DNA from: Dawidia soli
GTDB taxonomy: Bacteria; Bacteroidota; Bacteroidia; Cytophagales; Cyclobacteriaceae
Length of the DNA stretch: 64,000 nt
Reading direction: 5' to 3'
NCBI RefSeq assembly: GCF_018598185.1
Contig: NZ_JAHESC010000010.1
Span: forward strand, 62,001-126,000
Positions 34,436 through 42,959 of this stretch are shown here, one piece after another; position 1 is the first letter of the stretch, and every line of letters begins with the position of its first letter. The position numbers were made by a program, and so were the translations under genes. The notes under the pieces were generated by a model. That model was given only the letters and a program-made list of their open reading frames with translations. It made no database searches and was not told the origin of the DNA.

Positions 34436-35665
34436 CTAAGCCACAGCCTGCTCTGTCTTCACAGCCGAAGCCACCGGCGTGAAAGTAGCCTGTTGCGCCA
34501 GGATAATCCCCACGCCATCCTGCTGCGACCACTCACGCAGCTTCGAGAGGCGTACCTGGCCGACCATGTATTGCTTGCCGCTGGCGGCGTAGCCCGACTG
34601 GAACTGCTCGAAATCCTGGATGGAGATCTTGATCGAGTCGTCGAAGCTTACGTGCGCGTCTACGATCAGGTCGTTCGAGAACTCGAAGCGATCGGCCTGG
34701 TGGAATTTTTTATACTCGTAAGCGTAGTCGTAGGACAGGGCGGAGATATCGGACAATACGGCTGACCCGGTGGGATAGCTGCCGGCGCCTTTGCCGATGA
34801 ACAGCTGTTTTTCAGCAAACGCTCCTTGTACCTGTACGGCGTTGTATTCGTTCCGCACCGAGGCGAGCGGGTTAGTGGCTTCTACGAATTGGGGTGCTAC
34901 AAAACCGTATACTTTGTCCTGGATGCGGAAAGAGCGGGCGATGAGTTTGATGAAGTAACCGTTGTCGCGGGCGAACTTCAGGTCCTGGTCGGAGATCTTG
35001 TCGATGCCGATATTGATCACGTCTTCGGGGTTCACAAACAGACCGAAGGTATGGGCAATGGCAATGACCAGTTTATACTTGGGATCGTAGCCTTTTACGT
35101 CGAGGCTCGGGTCGCTTTCGGCAAAGCCCAGCTCCTGCGCTTTCTTCAGCGCGTCGGCGTAGCTCTTCTTTTCTTCAAATACCTTGGTGAGTATGTAGTT
35201 GGTGGAGCCGTTGAAGATGCCTTCGATGCTGTTGAGCAGATCGTTGTCATAATATTCTTCGAGGTTGCGCAGAATGGGGATACTGCCACACACGGCTCCT
35301 TCGTACAATACCGGCAGACCGGTTTGTTGCTGCAGGGTATAGATCTCCTGCAGGTGTTCGGCCAGCATTCTTTTGTTCGCGGTGATGACGGCTTTGCCGT
35401 TGAGGAGGGCGGTCTTTACAATTTCGTAAGCAGCACGGGCGTCATCGATGAGCTCGACGACCACGTCGATCTCGGGGTTGTTAAGGATCTCGTCTTTGTC
35501 GAAGGTAAAGAAGTTGTCGTTTACGGGACGTTCTTTGGTTTTATTCTTAACGCAAACCTTTTTGATCTCGGCTTGTACGCTGCCGTGCGTTTCGTTCAGT
35601 ACGTGATAGAGTCCTTGTCCCACACATCCGAATCCAAACAGACCTAACTTAAGTTTCTTTCTCAT
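34436..35665 (-). CDS. hom: Homoserine dehydrogenase
   Basis: This 409-residue enzyme makes homoserine from aspartate semialdehyde. It has a Rossmann start (KLGLFGFGCVGQGLYHVL), VVVELIDD, TANKRMLAEH, the active-site region YEGAVCGSIPILRNL and GIFNGSTNYIL, and AQELGFAESDPSLDVKGYD. The C-terminal 80 residues look like a small regulatory (ACT-like) domain. It is the last gene of the metY-metX-hom run and overlaps metX by 4 bp. It should therefore come under the SAM riboswitch and leader upstream of metY. Confidence 0.95.
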   Translation of the reverse strand: MRKKLKLGLFGFGCVGQGLYHVLNETHGSVQAEIKKVCVKNKTKERPVNDNFFTFDKDEILNNPEIDVVVELIDDARAAYEIVKTALLNGKAVITANKRMLAEHLQEIYTLQQQTGLPVLYEGAVCGSIPILRNLEEYYDNDLLNSIEGIFNGSTNYILTKVFEEKKSYADALKKAQELGFAESDPSLDVKGYDPKYKLVIAIAHTFGLFVNPEDVINIGIDKISDQDLKFARDNGYFIKLIARSFRIQDKVYGFVAPQFVEATNPLASVRNEYNAVQVQGAFAEKQLFIGKGAGSYPTGSAVLSDISALSYDYAYEYKKFHQADRFEFSNDLIVDAHVSFDDSIKISIQDFEQFQSGYAASGKQYMVGQVRLSKLREWSQQDGVGIILAQQATFTPVASAVKTEQAVA

Positions 35666-36708
35666 GATAATACCGTGCTTAATTGCTTTTGCTGATAAAA
35701 GTGTTTTATGACTGAATCCAATTGTTCGAACTCCACCAGGAAGCCGTCGTGTCCATAGAGCGAGGTGAGCTCGATGTACGTGGCGCCCGGAATATTAGCG
35801 GCCAGGAATTTTTGCTCGTGCACCGGGAAGAGGATATCGGTGTCGATGCCGACCACAAGGGTTCTGGCCCGGACGGTCTGCAATGCGGCCTCGATGCTTT
35901 CGCGCGTACGGCCGACGTTGTGGCTGTCCATCATTTTTGACAGTGTATAGTAGGAAAAGGCATTAAAGCGGTTCACGAGCTTCTCGCCCTGGTACCGTTG
36001 GTAGGTGGCGGCGCGGAAGTCGTCGAGCTTGTCGTGGTCCTTTTCGATCTGAGTCTGGTTGAATGTTTCGTAATAACGATAGGAGAGCATGCCGATGGCG
36101 CGCGCGGCCTTGAGGCCCTGGGCACCGGCGTGCGGTTCATTCTCTTTCCACGTAGGGTCGGCTTCGATCGACAGGCGTTGTGCTTCGTTGAAGGCGATGC
36201 CCCAGGGCGAATGCGCGGCATTTGTCGCCAGCGCGATAAAATGTTTAAAGACGCCGGGTTGCTGAATGGCCCACTCCAGCGCTTGTTGTCCGCCGAGAGA
36301 GCCGCCCAGGAGCGTATGGATGCTATCGATCTGGAGCTCTTGACGCAGCAGGTCAAAGGCCCGCACGGTATCGCGGTTTGTCAGCTTCGGGAAGGCGTGA
36401 TAGAACGGCTTGCCCGTTTCAGGGTTGATGGACAGCGGACCGGTAGAACCGTAGCAGCCGCCGAGCATGTTGGCGCAGATGATGAAGTAATGGTTGGGAT
36501 CAAACGCGCTGCCTTCGCGAAACAGATCGCCCCACCAGTCGGTGAAGTCGGAGCTGCCGGTTAGCGCGTGACAAACCCAGACGATGTTGGAACGATCGTG
36601 GTTGAGCTTCCCCAGGGTAGTATACCGCAGTTGAAAACCGGGCAGTACGCCGCCGGCTTCGAGCGGGAAGGGATGCTGGTGGTGGAATGTATGATCGTGT
36701 TTTTGCAT
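35662..36708 (-). CDS. metX: Homoserine O-acetyltransferase
   Basis: This 348-residue alpha/beta-hydrolase enzyme acetylates homoserine with acetyl-CoA. It has the HALTGSSDFTDWWG segment, the nucleophile elbow LGGSLGGQQALEW (Ser137), the acid in VGIDTDILFPVHEQ and the catalytic His in LYGHDGFLVE. It sits between metY (77 bp upstream) and hom (4-bp overlap). The three encoded steps are consecutive: homoserine, O-acetylhomoserine, homocysteine. Confidence 0.96.
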   Translation of the reverse strand: MQKHDHTFHHQHPFPLEAGGVLPGFQLRYTTLGKLNHDRSNIVWVCHALTGSSDFTDWWGDLFREGSAFDPNHYFIICANMLGGCYGSTGPLSINPETGKPFYHAFPKLTNRDTVRAFDLLRQELQIDSIHTLLGGSLGGQQALEWAIQQPGVFKHFIALATNAAHSPWGIAFNEAQRLSIEADPTWKENEPHAGAQGLKAARAIGMLSYRYYETFNQTQIEKDHDKLDDFRAATYQRYQGEKLVNRFNAFSYYTLSKMMDSHNVGRTRESIEAALQTVRARTLVVGIDTDILFPVHEQKFLAANIPGATYIELTSLYGHDGFLVEFEQLDSVIKHFYQQKQLSTVLS

Positions 36709-36732
36709 GCTTCACTTACTCTCCCGAAGTCG

Positions 36733-36754
36733 CCTTTCCGGCTTACCGGAAAGG
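36733..36754 (-). promoter_or_regulatory. Hairpin in the metY-metX intergenic gap
   Basis: A perfect 9-bp stem (CCTTTCCGG / CCGGAAAGG) with a 4-nt loop sits in the 77-bp gap. It lacks a T run on the minus strand, so it is more likely an mRNA-processing or stability element than a terminator. Confidence 0.5.
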
Positions 36755-36785
36755 GACGTTCAGGTACTCTATAAACTACTTTAAC

Positions 36786-38120
<1,335 letters not shown>

Positions 38121-38231
38121 TTATTCAGTGAAAAATGATTTGTCGGATGTTGTCAGACGTGGACGTAGCCGTAACCATACCTGTCACCGGGTAGATCGTG
38201 CGCTAGTGTGTTGCTGATGGGCGATGCGCTA

Positions 38232-38372
38232 TTAGCAACGGCACATACAACAACAGGCGTTGTTGCACATACAACAAATAATGGAACTGAATAAAACGGA
38301 GGCGTAAGCACGCGGACCCTGCAAAGGGGCCGATCCTGGGAAGATGGTGTTGATGATGCTTTTCATTTTCAT
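38232..38372 (-). CDS. Cys/Met-rich leader peptide upstream of metY (46 codons)
   Basis: The frame starts ATG AAA ATG right after the last base of the riboswitch P1 helix and stops at tandem TAA TAG. The first 32 residues are ordinary. The last fourteen are CCMCNNACCCMCRC, eight Cys and two Met. Inside the Cys codons, CAACAAC and GTTGTTG form a 7-bp hairpin (38248-38265). GTTGCT at the stop codon can pair with AGCAAC 18 nt further on (38210-38239). There is no poly-U terminator before metY. The codon content and position are those of an attenuation leader for the sulfur operon. The function is inferred. Confidence 0.7.
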   Translation of the reverse strand: MKMKSIINTIFPGSAPLQGPRAYASVLFSSIICCMCNNACCCMCRC

Positions 38373-38492
38373 CGTTTTATATTTCCCGGTCTGGACCATC
38401 CAGGCCGGAGTCAGGATTTAGCACCTTTTCCCTGTTGGGAGTGGTTGCTAGCGCTTCTCAGAGCCTGTCTCTCCGCGCTTCTTTATAAATCG
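38373..38492 (-). promoter_or_regulatory. SAM-I (S-box) riboswitch
   Basis: Minus-strand RNA shows the S-box core. It has a P1 5' arm (CGATTTATA), the P2 segment GCGCGGAGAGACAGGCTCTG closing with GAAGCGC, then GCTAGCAACC. A P3 follows, then the invariant GGTGCTAAATCC, a strong P4 (CCGGCCTGGA/TCCAGACCGG), and a P1 3' arm (TATAAAACG) that pairs with the 5' arm. Such aptamers bind S-adenosylmethionine and switch off methionine genes. Here the 3' arm of P1 directly precedes the leader-peptide ATG, so SAM binding could hide its ribosome site. No terminator hairpin follows. Confidence 0.92.
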
Positions 38493-38526
38493 ATCAGCAA
38501 GATGTGCCTATTCGACTTTGATACTA

Positions 38527-38557
38527 CAAACCTAGAGCCTGAAAAGCTGCTTTCCAA
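38527..38557 (-). promoter_or_regulatory. Bacteroidota promoter of the metY-metX-hom operon
   Basis: On the minus strand a TTG (38557-38555) is followed after exactly 20 bp by TAGGTTTG (38534-38527), a perfect TAnnTTTG. The start would fall near 38520, about 28 nt before the riboswitch. The transcript leader is therefore about 410 nt long. Confidence 0.7.
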
Positions 38558-38669
38558 ACACCGTCTGAAAAAAATTATGGCAAAACACCGTACAAGTGTT
38601 CGTGGAATTGTGTAAAAACCGCACTGGCAACGTCGCGAAGGCGCTTTTGAACCGCGCCGGGGGGGATGT

Positions 38670-38707
38670 AAAAGAGACCGCCACAAGCGCGTGACTTCCT
38701 GTGGCGG
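38670..38707 (-). terminator. Intrinsic terminator after fabG
   Basis: CCGCCACA and TGTGGCGG form a perfect 8-bp stem around a 14-nt loop. On the minus strand the hairpin is followed by TCTCTTTTA. It separates fabG from the met operon promoter. Confidence 0.7.
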
Positions 38708-38722
38708 ATAAGTTTTTAATGC

Positions 38723-39469
38723 CTAGGTCAGCATGCCGCCGTCTACCTGGAGCACCTGGCCGGAGATGTACGTAGACATATCAGAGCCCAGGAACACGCA
38801 TGCGTCGGCAACGTCTTCGGGGCGGCCGCCGCGTTTCAGCGGAATGGCGTCGCGCCAGGTTTGCACCACTTTCTGGTCCAGCACGGCGGTCATTTCGGTT
38901 TCGATGAAACCGGGAGCCACTGCGTTGGCGCGAATGCCACGCGAGCCTAATTCCAGGGCGACCGACTTGGTAAAGCCGATGATGCCGGCTTTTGATGCGG
39001 CATAGTTACCCTGACCGGCATTGCCTTTCAGGCCTACTACCGAGGTCATGTTGATGATCGAGCCACCTTTCTGTTTCATCATTTGTTTGGTGACCGCTTT
39101 CACGGTGTTGAAACATGACTTCAGGTTGACGTTGATGACTTTGTCCCACATCTCTTCGGTCATGCGCAGCAGCAGTGTATCCTGAGTGATGCCGGCATTG
39201 TTTACCAGGATGTCCAGCGAGCCGAAGTCGGCGATCACATCGTTGATCAGTTTCTCCGCCTGCGCGTAGTCGGATGCGTCTGAGCGGTATCCTTTCGCCT
39301 TCACACCTTTGGCGGCGAGCTCTGCCTCGAGGGCTTGTCCCTGCTCAACGCTGGACAAGTACGTGAAGGCTACCTGTGCGCCTTGCTCGGCATACTTCAA
39401 GGCAATAGACCTGCCGATGCCTTTTGATGCGCCTGTGACAAGCGCTGTTTTTCCTTGTAATAGCTTCAT
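38723..39469 (-). CDS. fabG: 3-oxoacyl-ACP reductase
   Basis: This 248-residue short-chain dehydrogenase performs the NADPH-dependent ketoreduction of fatty-acid elongation. It shows TGASKGIG at 12-19, NNAG, the catalytic Ser in MTSVVG and Tyr/Lys in YAASK (about 154-158), and the FabG ending ISGQVLQVDGGMLT. I chose the ATG at 39469 (MKLLQGKTALVTG). A longer frame upstream adds 36 residues unlike FabG. It is divergent from lpd. Confidence 0.95.
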   Translation of the reverse strand: MKLLQGKTALVTGASKGIGRSIALKYAEQGAQVAFTYLSSVEQGQALEAELAAKGVKAKGYRSDASDYAQAEKLINDVIADFGSLDILVNNAGITQDTLLLRMTEEMWDKVINVNLKSCFNTVKAVTKQMMKQKGGSIINMTSVVGLKGNAGQGNYAASKAGIIGFTKSVALELGSRGIRANAVAPGFIETEMTAVLDQKVVQTWRDAIPLKRGGRPEDVADACVFLGSDMSTYISGQVLQVDGGMLT

Positions 39470-39614
39470 ACGAAAAAGTTCAAGTTCCGGTGTTAAAATT
39501 AAATGTTGTGCCCGCTGGTTTTCCCAGAAGGACTGCTGCCAAAAAGTGCCAAAAATAGTCAATTCCAGCAAAAACACGAGAAAAGCATGCCGGGAGCATT
39601 CCTTATTTCAAACC

Positions 39615-39646
39615 TTGTGTAAATGTAGCGGCACCGCGTATATTTG
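39615..39646 (+). promoter_or_regulatory. Bacteroidota promoter for lpd
   Basis: TTG at 39615-39617 and TATATTTG at 39639-39646 are separated by 21 bp and match the Bacteroidota consensus. The predicted start is about 15-20 nt before the lpd ATG. Confidence 0.65.
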
Positions 39647-39670
39647 GCAGCGAATTATAAATCCTATACT

Positions 39671-41062
39671 ATGTCAAAATATGATCTGATTGTGATCGGG
39701 AGTGGTCCCGGGGGGTATGTGGCAGCCATCCGTGCCTCTCAGCTGGGAATGAAGGTAGGGGTAGTGGAGAAGGCCGAAATAGGTGGTGTCTGCCTCAACT
39801 GGGGCTGTATCCCCACCAAAGCATTGTTGAAAAGCGCGAACGTTTTTGAATACATCAAGCACGCCAAAGATTACGGCGTGGACGTAAAAGACTTTAAGGC
39901 CGATTTTGCAGGTATAGTGAAGCGCAGCCGCGATGTGGCCGGCAGCAACAGCAAAGGCGTTCAGTTCCTGTTCAAGAAGAATAAGATCGACCTCATCGAG
40001 GGTTTTGGTAAATTGAAAAAAGGCGGCAAAGTGGAAGTGACCGATGCCGCCGGTAAGAAGACCGACTACGAAGCCAAACATACCATCCTGGCTACCGGTG
40101 GCCGTTCACGCGAGCTGCCCGCCATGAAGATCGATGGCAAGAAGATCATCGGCTACCGTGAGGCGATGGTACTGCCGGAGCAACCGAAGAAAATGCTGGT
40201 GGTAGGCTCGGGCGCCATTGGCGTTGAGTTTGCTTACTTCTACAATACCCTGGGCACGGAAGTAACGATCGTCGAGTTCCTGCCGCGCATCGTGCCGGTA
40301 GAGGACGAGGAAGTGTCAAAAACACTCGATAAGATCTTCAAGAAAGACGGCATGAAGATCTATGTCAACTCCGAAGTGACCAAGGTCGATACCTCGGGCA
40401 AAGGCTGTGTAGCGACCGTAAAAACTCCGGACGGCGAGATCAAGCTGGAAGCAGACATCGTTCTGTCGGCTGTCGGCGTAGCGACCAACCTGGAAGGTAT
40501 AGGCCTGGAAGATGTCGGTGTGAAGACCGAGAAAGGCAAAGTAGTGGTAGACGACTTCTACAAAACCAACGTGCCGGGCGTATATGCCATCGGTGATATC
40601 GTAAAAGGCCAGGCGCTGGCGCACGTAGCCTCGGCCGAAGGGATCATTTGCGTAGAGAAGATCGCCGGCCAGAACCCCGAGCCGCTGAACTATAACAACA
40701 TTCCGGGCTGCACCTATTGCTCGCCGGAGATCGCTTCGGTAGGGTATACCGAAGAAGCTGCGAAGAAAGCAGGTTACGAGATTAAAGTAGGCAAGTTTCC
40801 CTTCTCGGCTTCAGGCAAAGCGAAGGCTGCCGGTGCAACCGACGGTTTTGTGAAGGTGATCTTCGATGCCAAGTATGGCGAATGGCTGGGTGCGCACTTT
40901 GTCGGTGCCAACGTGACGGAAATGATCGCCGAAGTGGTCGCAGCGCGTAAGCTGGAAACCACAGGACATGAGATCATCAAATCCGTGCACCCGCACCCGA
41001 CGATGAGTGAGGCGATCATGGAGGCTGCTGCTGCTGCGTATAATGAGGTGATTCACTTATAG
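39671..41062 (+). CDS. lpdA: Dihydrolipoyl dehydrogenase (E3)
   Basis: This 463-residue flavoprotein re-oxidises dihydrolipoamide in 2-oxoacid dehydrogenase and glycine-cleavage complexes. It has FAD-binding GSGPGG (10-15), the redox disulfide in GGVCLNWGCIPTKALL (Cys41, Cys46), the NAD motif VVGSGAIGVEFA, the second FAD contact GVYAIGDIV and the catalytic His-Glu in HPHPTMSEAIMEA. An in-frame TTG nine codons upstream is ignored because the promoter -7 box overlaps it. A terminator follows. Confidence 0.97.
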   Translation: MSKYDLIVIGSGPGGYVAAIRASQLGMKVGVVEKAEIGGVCLNWGCIPTKALLKSANVFEYIKHAKDYGVDVKDFKADFAGIVKRSRDVAGSNSKGVQFLFKKNKIDLIEGFGKLKKGGKVEVTDAAGKKTDYEAKHTILATGGRSRELPAMKIDGKKIIGYREAMVLPEQPKKMLVVGSGAIGVEFAYFYNTLGTEVTIVEFLPRIVPVEDEEVSKTLDKIFKKDGMKIYVNSEVTKVDTSGKGCVATVKTPDGEIKLEADIVLSAVGVATNLEGIGLEDVGVKTEKGKVVVDDFYKTNVPGVYAIGDIVKGQALAHVASAEGIICVEKIAGQNPEPLNYNNIPGCTYCSPEIASVGYTEEAAKKAGYEIKVGKFPFSASGKAKAAGATDGFVKVIFDAKYGEWLGAHFVGANVTEMIAEVVAARKLETTGHEIIKSVHPHPTMSEAIMEAAAAAYNEVIHL

Positions 41063-41086
41063 GTCGTTTCACGAAAAGGATTATAT

Positions 41087-41120
41087 AAAAGCGGCTGCCT
41101 CAGGGGAGCCGCTTTTTTTA
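41087..41120 (+). terminator. Intrinsic terminator after lpd
   Basis: A 10-bp stem (AAAAGCGGCT / AGCCGCTTTT) with a 10-nt loop is followed by a seven-T run. Confidence 0.9.
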
Positions 41121-41171
41121 TATCTCCTTCCGAAGCATGAACAGAGAATTGAAAAACGGACTGACACAAAA

Positions 41172-41780
41172 ATGGCTTTATATCAATTAGGTCAATACAA
41201 TCACAAAACGGACCTATCAGAACAGGGAACGATCATTCGGGATTTTGTTGTGAAAACGTATGATTATGACTCCATCAAGAAGTTAGTAGAACAATTCGAC
41301 TATTTGGAAGAGGAATCAATTTCCATTTTGCGCGCTGCTATTCTTGCCGGCAATTGGACTTCATATTATGGGTTTGATTGGAAGGCAAATCAGGAAATTG
41401 AATTTTGGGAAATGGTTTATAGCAAGAATCCAAATTCAGGAATTGCGATATTGACGTTAGCAGAGTCATATAGAGGGAATGAGATAAAGGAGCTTAGAGA
41501 AGTGATGGATTTGTACTTCAAGGCAATTGCGATAAATCTGATGCATTTTTTTTCGCTCACGCAGGATGATGGCTGCGAAGAACTGGACACATTAAGGGAC
41601 GATGTGGTTCTTAATAAGAAATTATTGAACGTGGAAATTGATATAATGAATGATTTATACCATTCTTCCAGGGAAGAATTCCTGGAGGAAAAACCACGTC
41701 TTTTAAAGAAGTGCAATGGCAATAAAGCGTTGGAAGAATATGTTTCGATGAGGATACATAATTTGATTGAAAGCAAGTAA
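41172..41780 (+). CDS. Orphan hypothetical protein in an AT-rich island
   Basis: This 202-residue soluble, acidic, probably all-helical protein is visibly poorer in G and C than both flanking genes, suggesting recent acquisition. Segments such as FDYLEEESISILRAAILAGN and ITLAESYRGNEIKELREV-like helices suggest a helical repeat or immunity-type fold, but I do not recognise the family. A short ATG frame starts at 41137 in another frame. It is followed by a possible gene fragment and palindromes, and no partner toxin is identifiable. Confidence 0.6.
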   Translation: MALYQLGQYNHKTDLSEQGTIIRDFVVKTYDYDSIKKLVEQFDYLEEESISILRAAILAGNWTSYYGFDWKANQEIEFWEMVYSKNPNSGIAILTLAESYRGNEIKELREVMDLYFKAIAINLMHFFSLTQDDGCEELDTLRDDVVLNKKLLNVEIDIMNDLYHSSREEFLEEKPRLLKKCNGNKALEEYVSMRIHNLIESK

Positions 41781-41944
41781 CATCGATAATCATTGCCGAA
41801 CGAAGAGATAAAACCAACAGCATGGTGTTCGGGGCGCCCGTGAATAGTCGGAGACTACTTCAAAGATACTCCGGGAAGGGTGATATTGTACAAGGATTCA
41901 TTGCGGAAAGAATGGGTCAGACGGTTCACTTCAAAAAACGCTGA
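41771..41944 (+). pseudogene. 3'-end fragment of an unidentified gene
   Basis: Overlapping the end of the orphan gene in another frame is a 58-codon open stretch, SIIIAERRDKTNSMVFGAPV, then NSRRLLQRYSGKGDIVQGFI, ending VHFKKR and TGA. It has protein-like composition but no start other than an internal ATG at 41822. I read it as the C-terminus of a gene whose front was lost when the island formed. Confidence 0.35.
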
Positions 41945-42136
41945 GCATGCACGCGTTGGTGTGTCATGCCGTTACCTCAGCCCATTGCCAGTACTTTTGC
42001 CATCCCTACCTTTTTAGCTTGCAGAACCGTTCCATCTCCCAGAAACATTCCATACCGTACGCCGACAGACAGTATCAAGCTAAACTCGTCCTCTGGCGGC
42101 CGCTGGGGCAGGCTGATCGTCAAACTGCCGGCCGCT

Positions 42137-42162
42137 GCCTGGACGCCGGCCGGCGTCCAGGC
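42137..42162. repeat. 26-bp perfect palindrome
   Basis: GCCTGGACGCCGG is followed with no spacer by its reverse complement CCGGCGTCCAGGC. It lies in the gene-poor island after lpd. It may be a REP-like unit, a recombination site or a cruciform-forming junction. Confidence 0.8.
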
Positions 42163-42236
42163 CGTTGATGCCATATAGTTTATATAATGTGTCTCGCGTT
42201 CGGTCGCGGTACGCTGTCCGGTACGTTGTCCTGGCC

Positions 42237-42258
42237 CGTGTCCTGTTTTCAGGACACG
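42237..42258. repeat. Perfect 9-bp hairpin with TTTT loop
   Basis: CGTGTCCTG and CAGGACACG enclose TTTT. The preceding 30 bp contain near-copies of GTCCTG and GTCCGGTAC. There is no T run, so it is not an ordinary terminator. Confidence 0.6.
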
Positions 42259-42431
42259 TAGAATACATGTAAATGGCAAGGTCTTAGCCTTGGTTACCCG
42301 CAGGCAGGCCGCCTCGGATAAAGATTGTATCTGGTATGGGTGGGCAAGAGCGTGGCACAAGTAACCACACACCTACGCTAACGTTCGGTGTTAAACACTC
42401 GTGCAGTGCGCGAGGGAAATTGTTTTTCGGA

Positions 42432-42761
42432 TTAAAGAAGGTGCTTGATCGACGCAAAGATTTCGTCATGCACCAGGGTGAGACAGTGTTCCATCGCTGC
42501 CTCGCGATCGGGGTCCTCTTGTAAGGTCAGCATGATGGGACTGTAGTGAACCCAATCGACAGGCTTGATCTGTAATTCCTTCAGGGATTTCCACATGAAG
42601 GTCGTTTTGATCTTTGATAGATTTTCGATCTGATACCGCTCTGAAAGATAAGCTCTTAGACTTGTTTCGCTCAGGATCTTCTTGATTTCATAATTTCGAA
42701 GGTCCTTTACAAATGAAGTGGCGTTGCTGAGGTTGAATACCTGATCTTTAATCTTCTGCAT
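42432..42761 (-). CDS. Orphan helical hypothetical protein
   Basis: This 110-residue protein begins MQKIKDQVFNLSNATSFVKD and contains LRNYEIKKILSETSLRAYLS and a C-terminal Asp/Glu/His-rich helix. The ATG at 42761 is the first in frame that follows non-coding-like sequence, and an upstream extension of 16 codons is possible. I recognise no family. It is less GC-rich than the genome average and lies at the right edge of the island, transcribed towards the palindromes. Confidence 0.55.
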   Translation of the reverse strand: MQKIKDQVFNLSNATSFVKDLRNYEIKKILSETSLRAYLSERYQIENLSKIKTTFMWKSLKELQIKPVDWVHYSPIMLTLQEDPDREAAMEHCLTLVHDEIFASIKHLL

Positions 42762-42878
42762 ACTATTTAAGGGGGCCAAATATAATCCTTCGCGATAAAT
42801 TAGTGGCATAAATCTATCGTCAACTCAAAAATCTTCGACCCGATATGCCCGGTGCCTAGGCACCACGTTGGTCACAGC

Positions 42879-42914
42879 AAAAAAAAATAGCCGGCCTGAA
42901 ACATCAGACCGGCC
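42879..42914 (-). terminator. Intrinsic terminator after the Ig-like lipoprotein gene
   Basis: Minus-strand GCCGGTCTGA and TCAGGCCGGC form a stem with one mismatch, and the hairpin is followed by a nine-T run. A 14-bp palindrome GGTGCCTAGGCACC lies just beyond (42851-42864). Confidence 0.85.
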
Positions 42915-42959
42915 AGCGTCGGTTGCTCCGAGCGACAGACAATATGCGAACAATGCTGG

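Larger units (their letters stand above)
41945..42431. other. Non-coding, palindrome-rich island segment
   Basis: Between the gene fragment and the next orphan gene there is no supported gene. A 131-codon minus-strand frame spans most of it (41977-42372), but the frame runs straight through the palindromes, so it is probably fortuitous. The segment holds the 26-bp palindrome and 9-bp hairpin listed separately, and several short repeats of the TGTCC/GTCCTG type near 42215-42245. Confidence 0.45.

Noticed and set aside
38241-38277. Short direct repeats as a CRISPR array
   Set aside because: There are only two 13-bp copies separated by 11 bp, and they encode Cys-Cys-Met-Cys in the leader frame. 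No cas genes are present in the window.
38232-38372. Cys-rich frame read as a ribosomally made modified peptide or a metallothionein-like protein
   Set aside because: No modification, protease or export genes lie nearby. The Cys codons sit at the very end of the frame next to hairpins and before a sulfur operon, which fits a leader peptide better.
41977-42372. 131-codon minus-strand frame in the island
   Set aside because: It reads straight through the 26-bp palindrome and the 9-bp hairpin, has no family resemblance and has no plausible start region.
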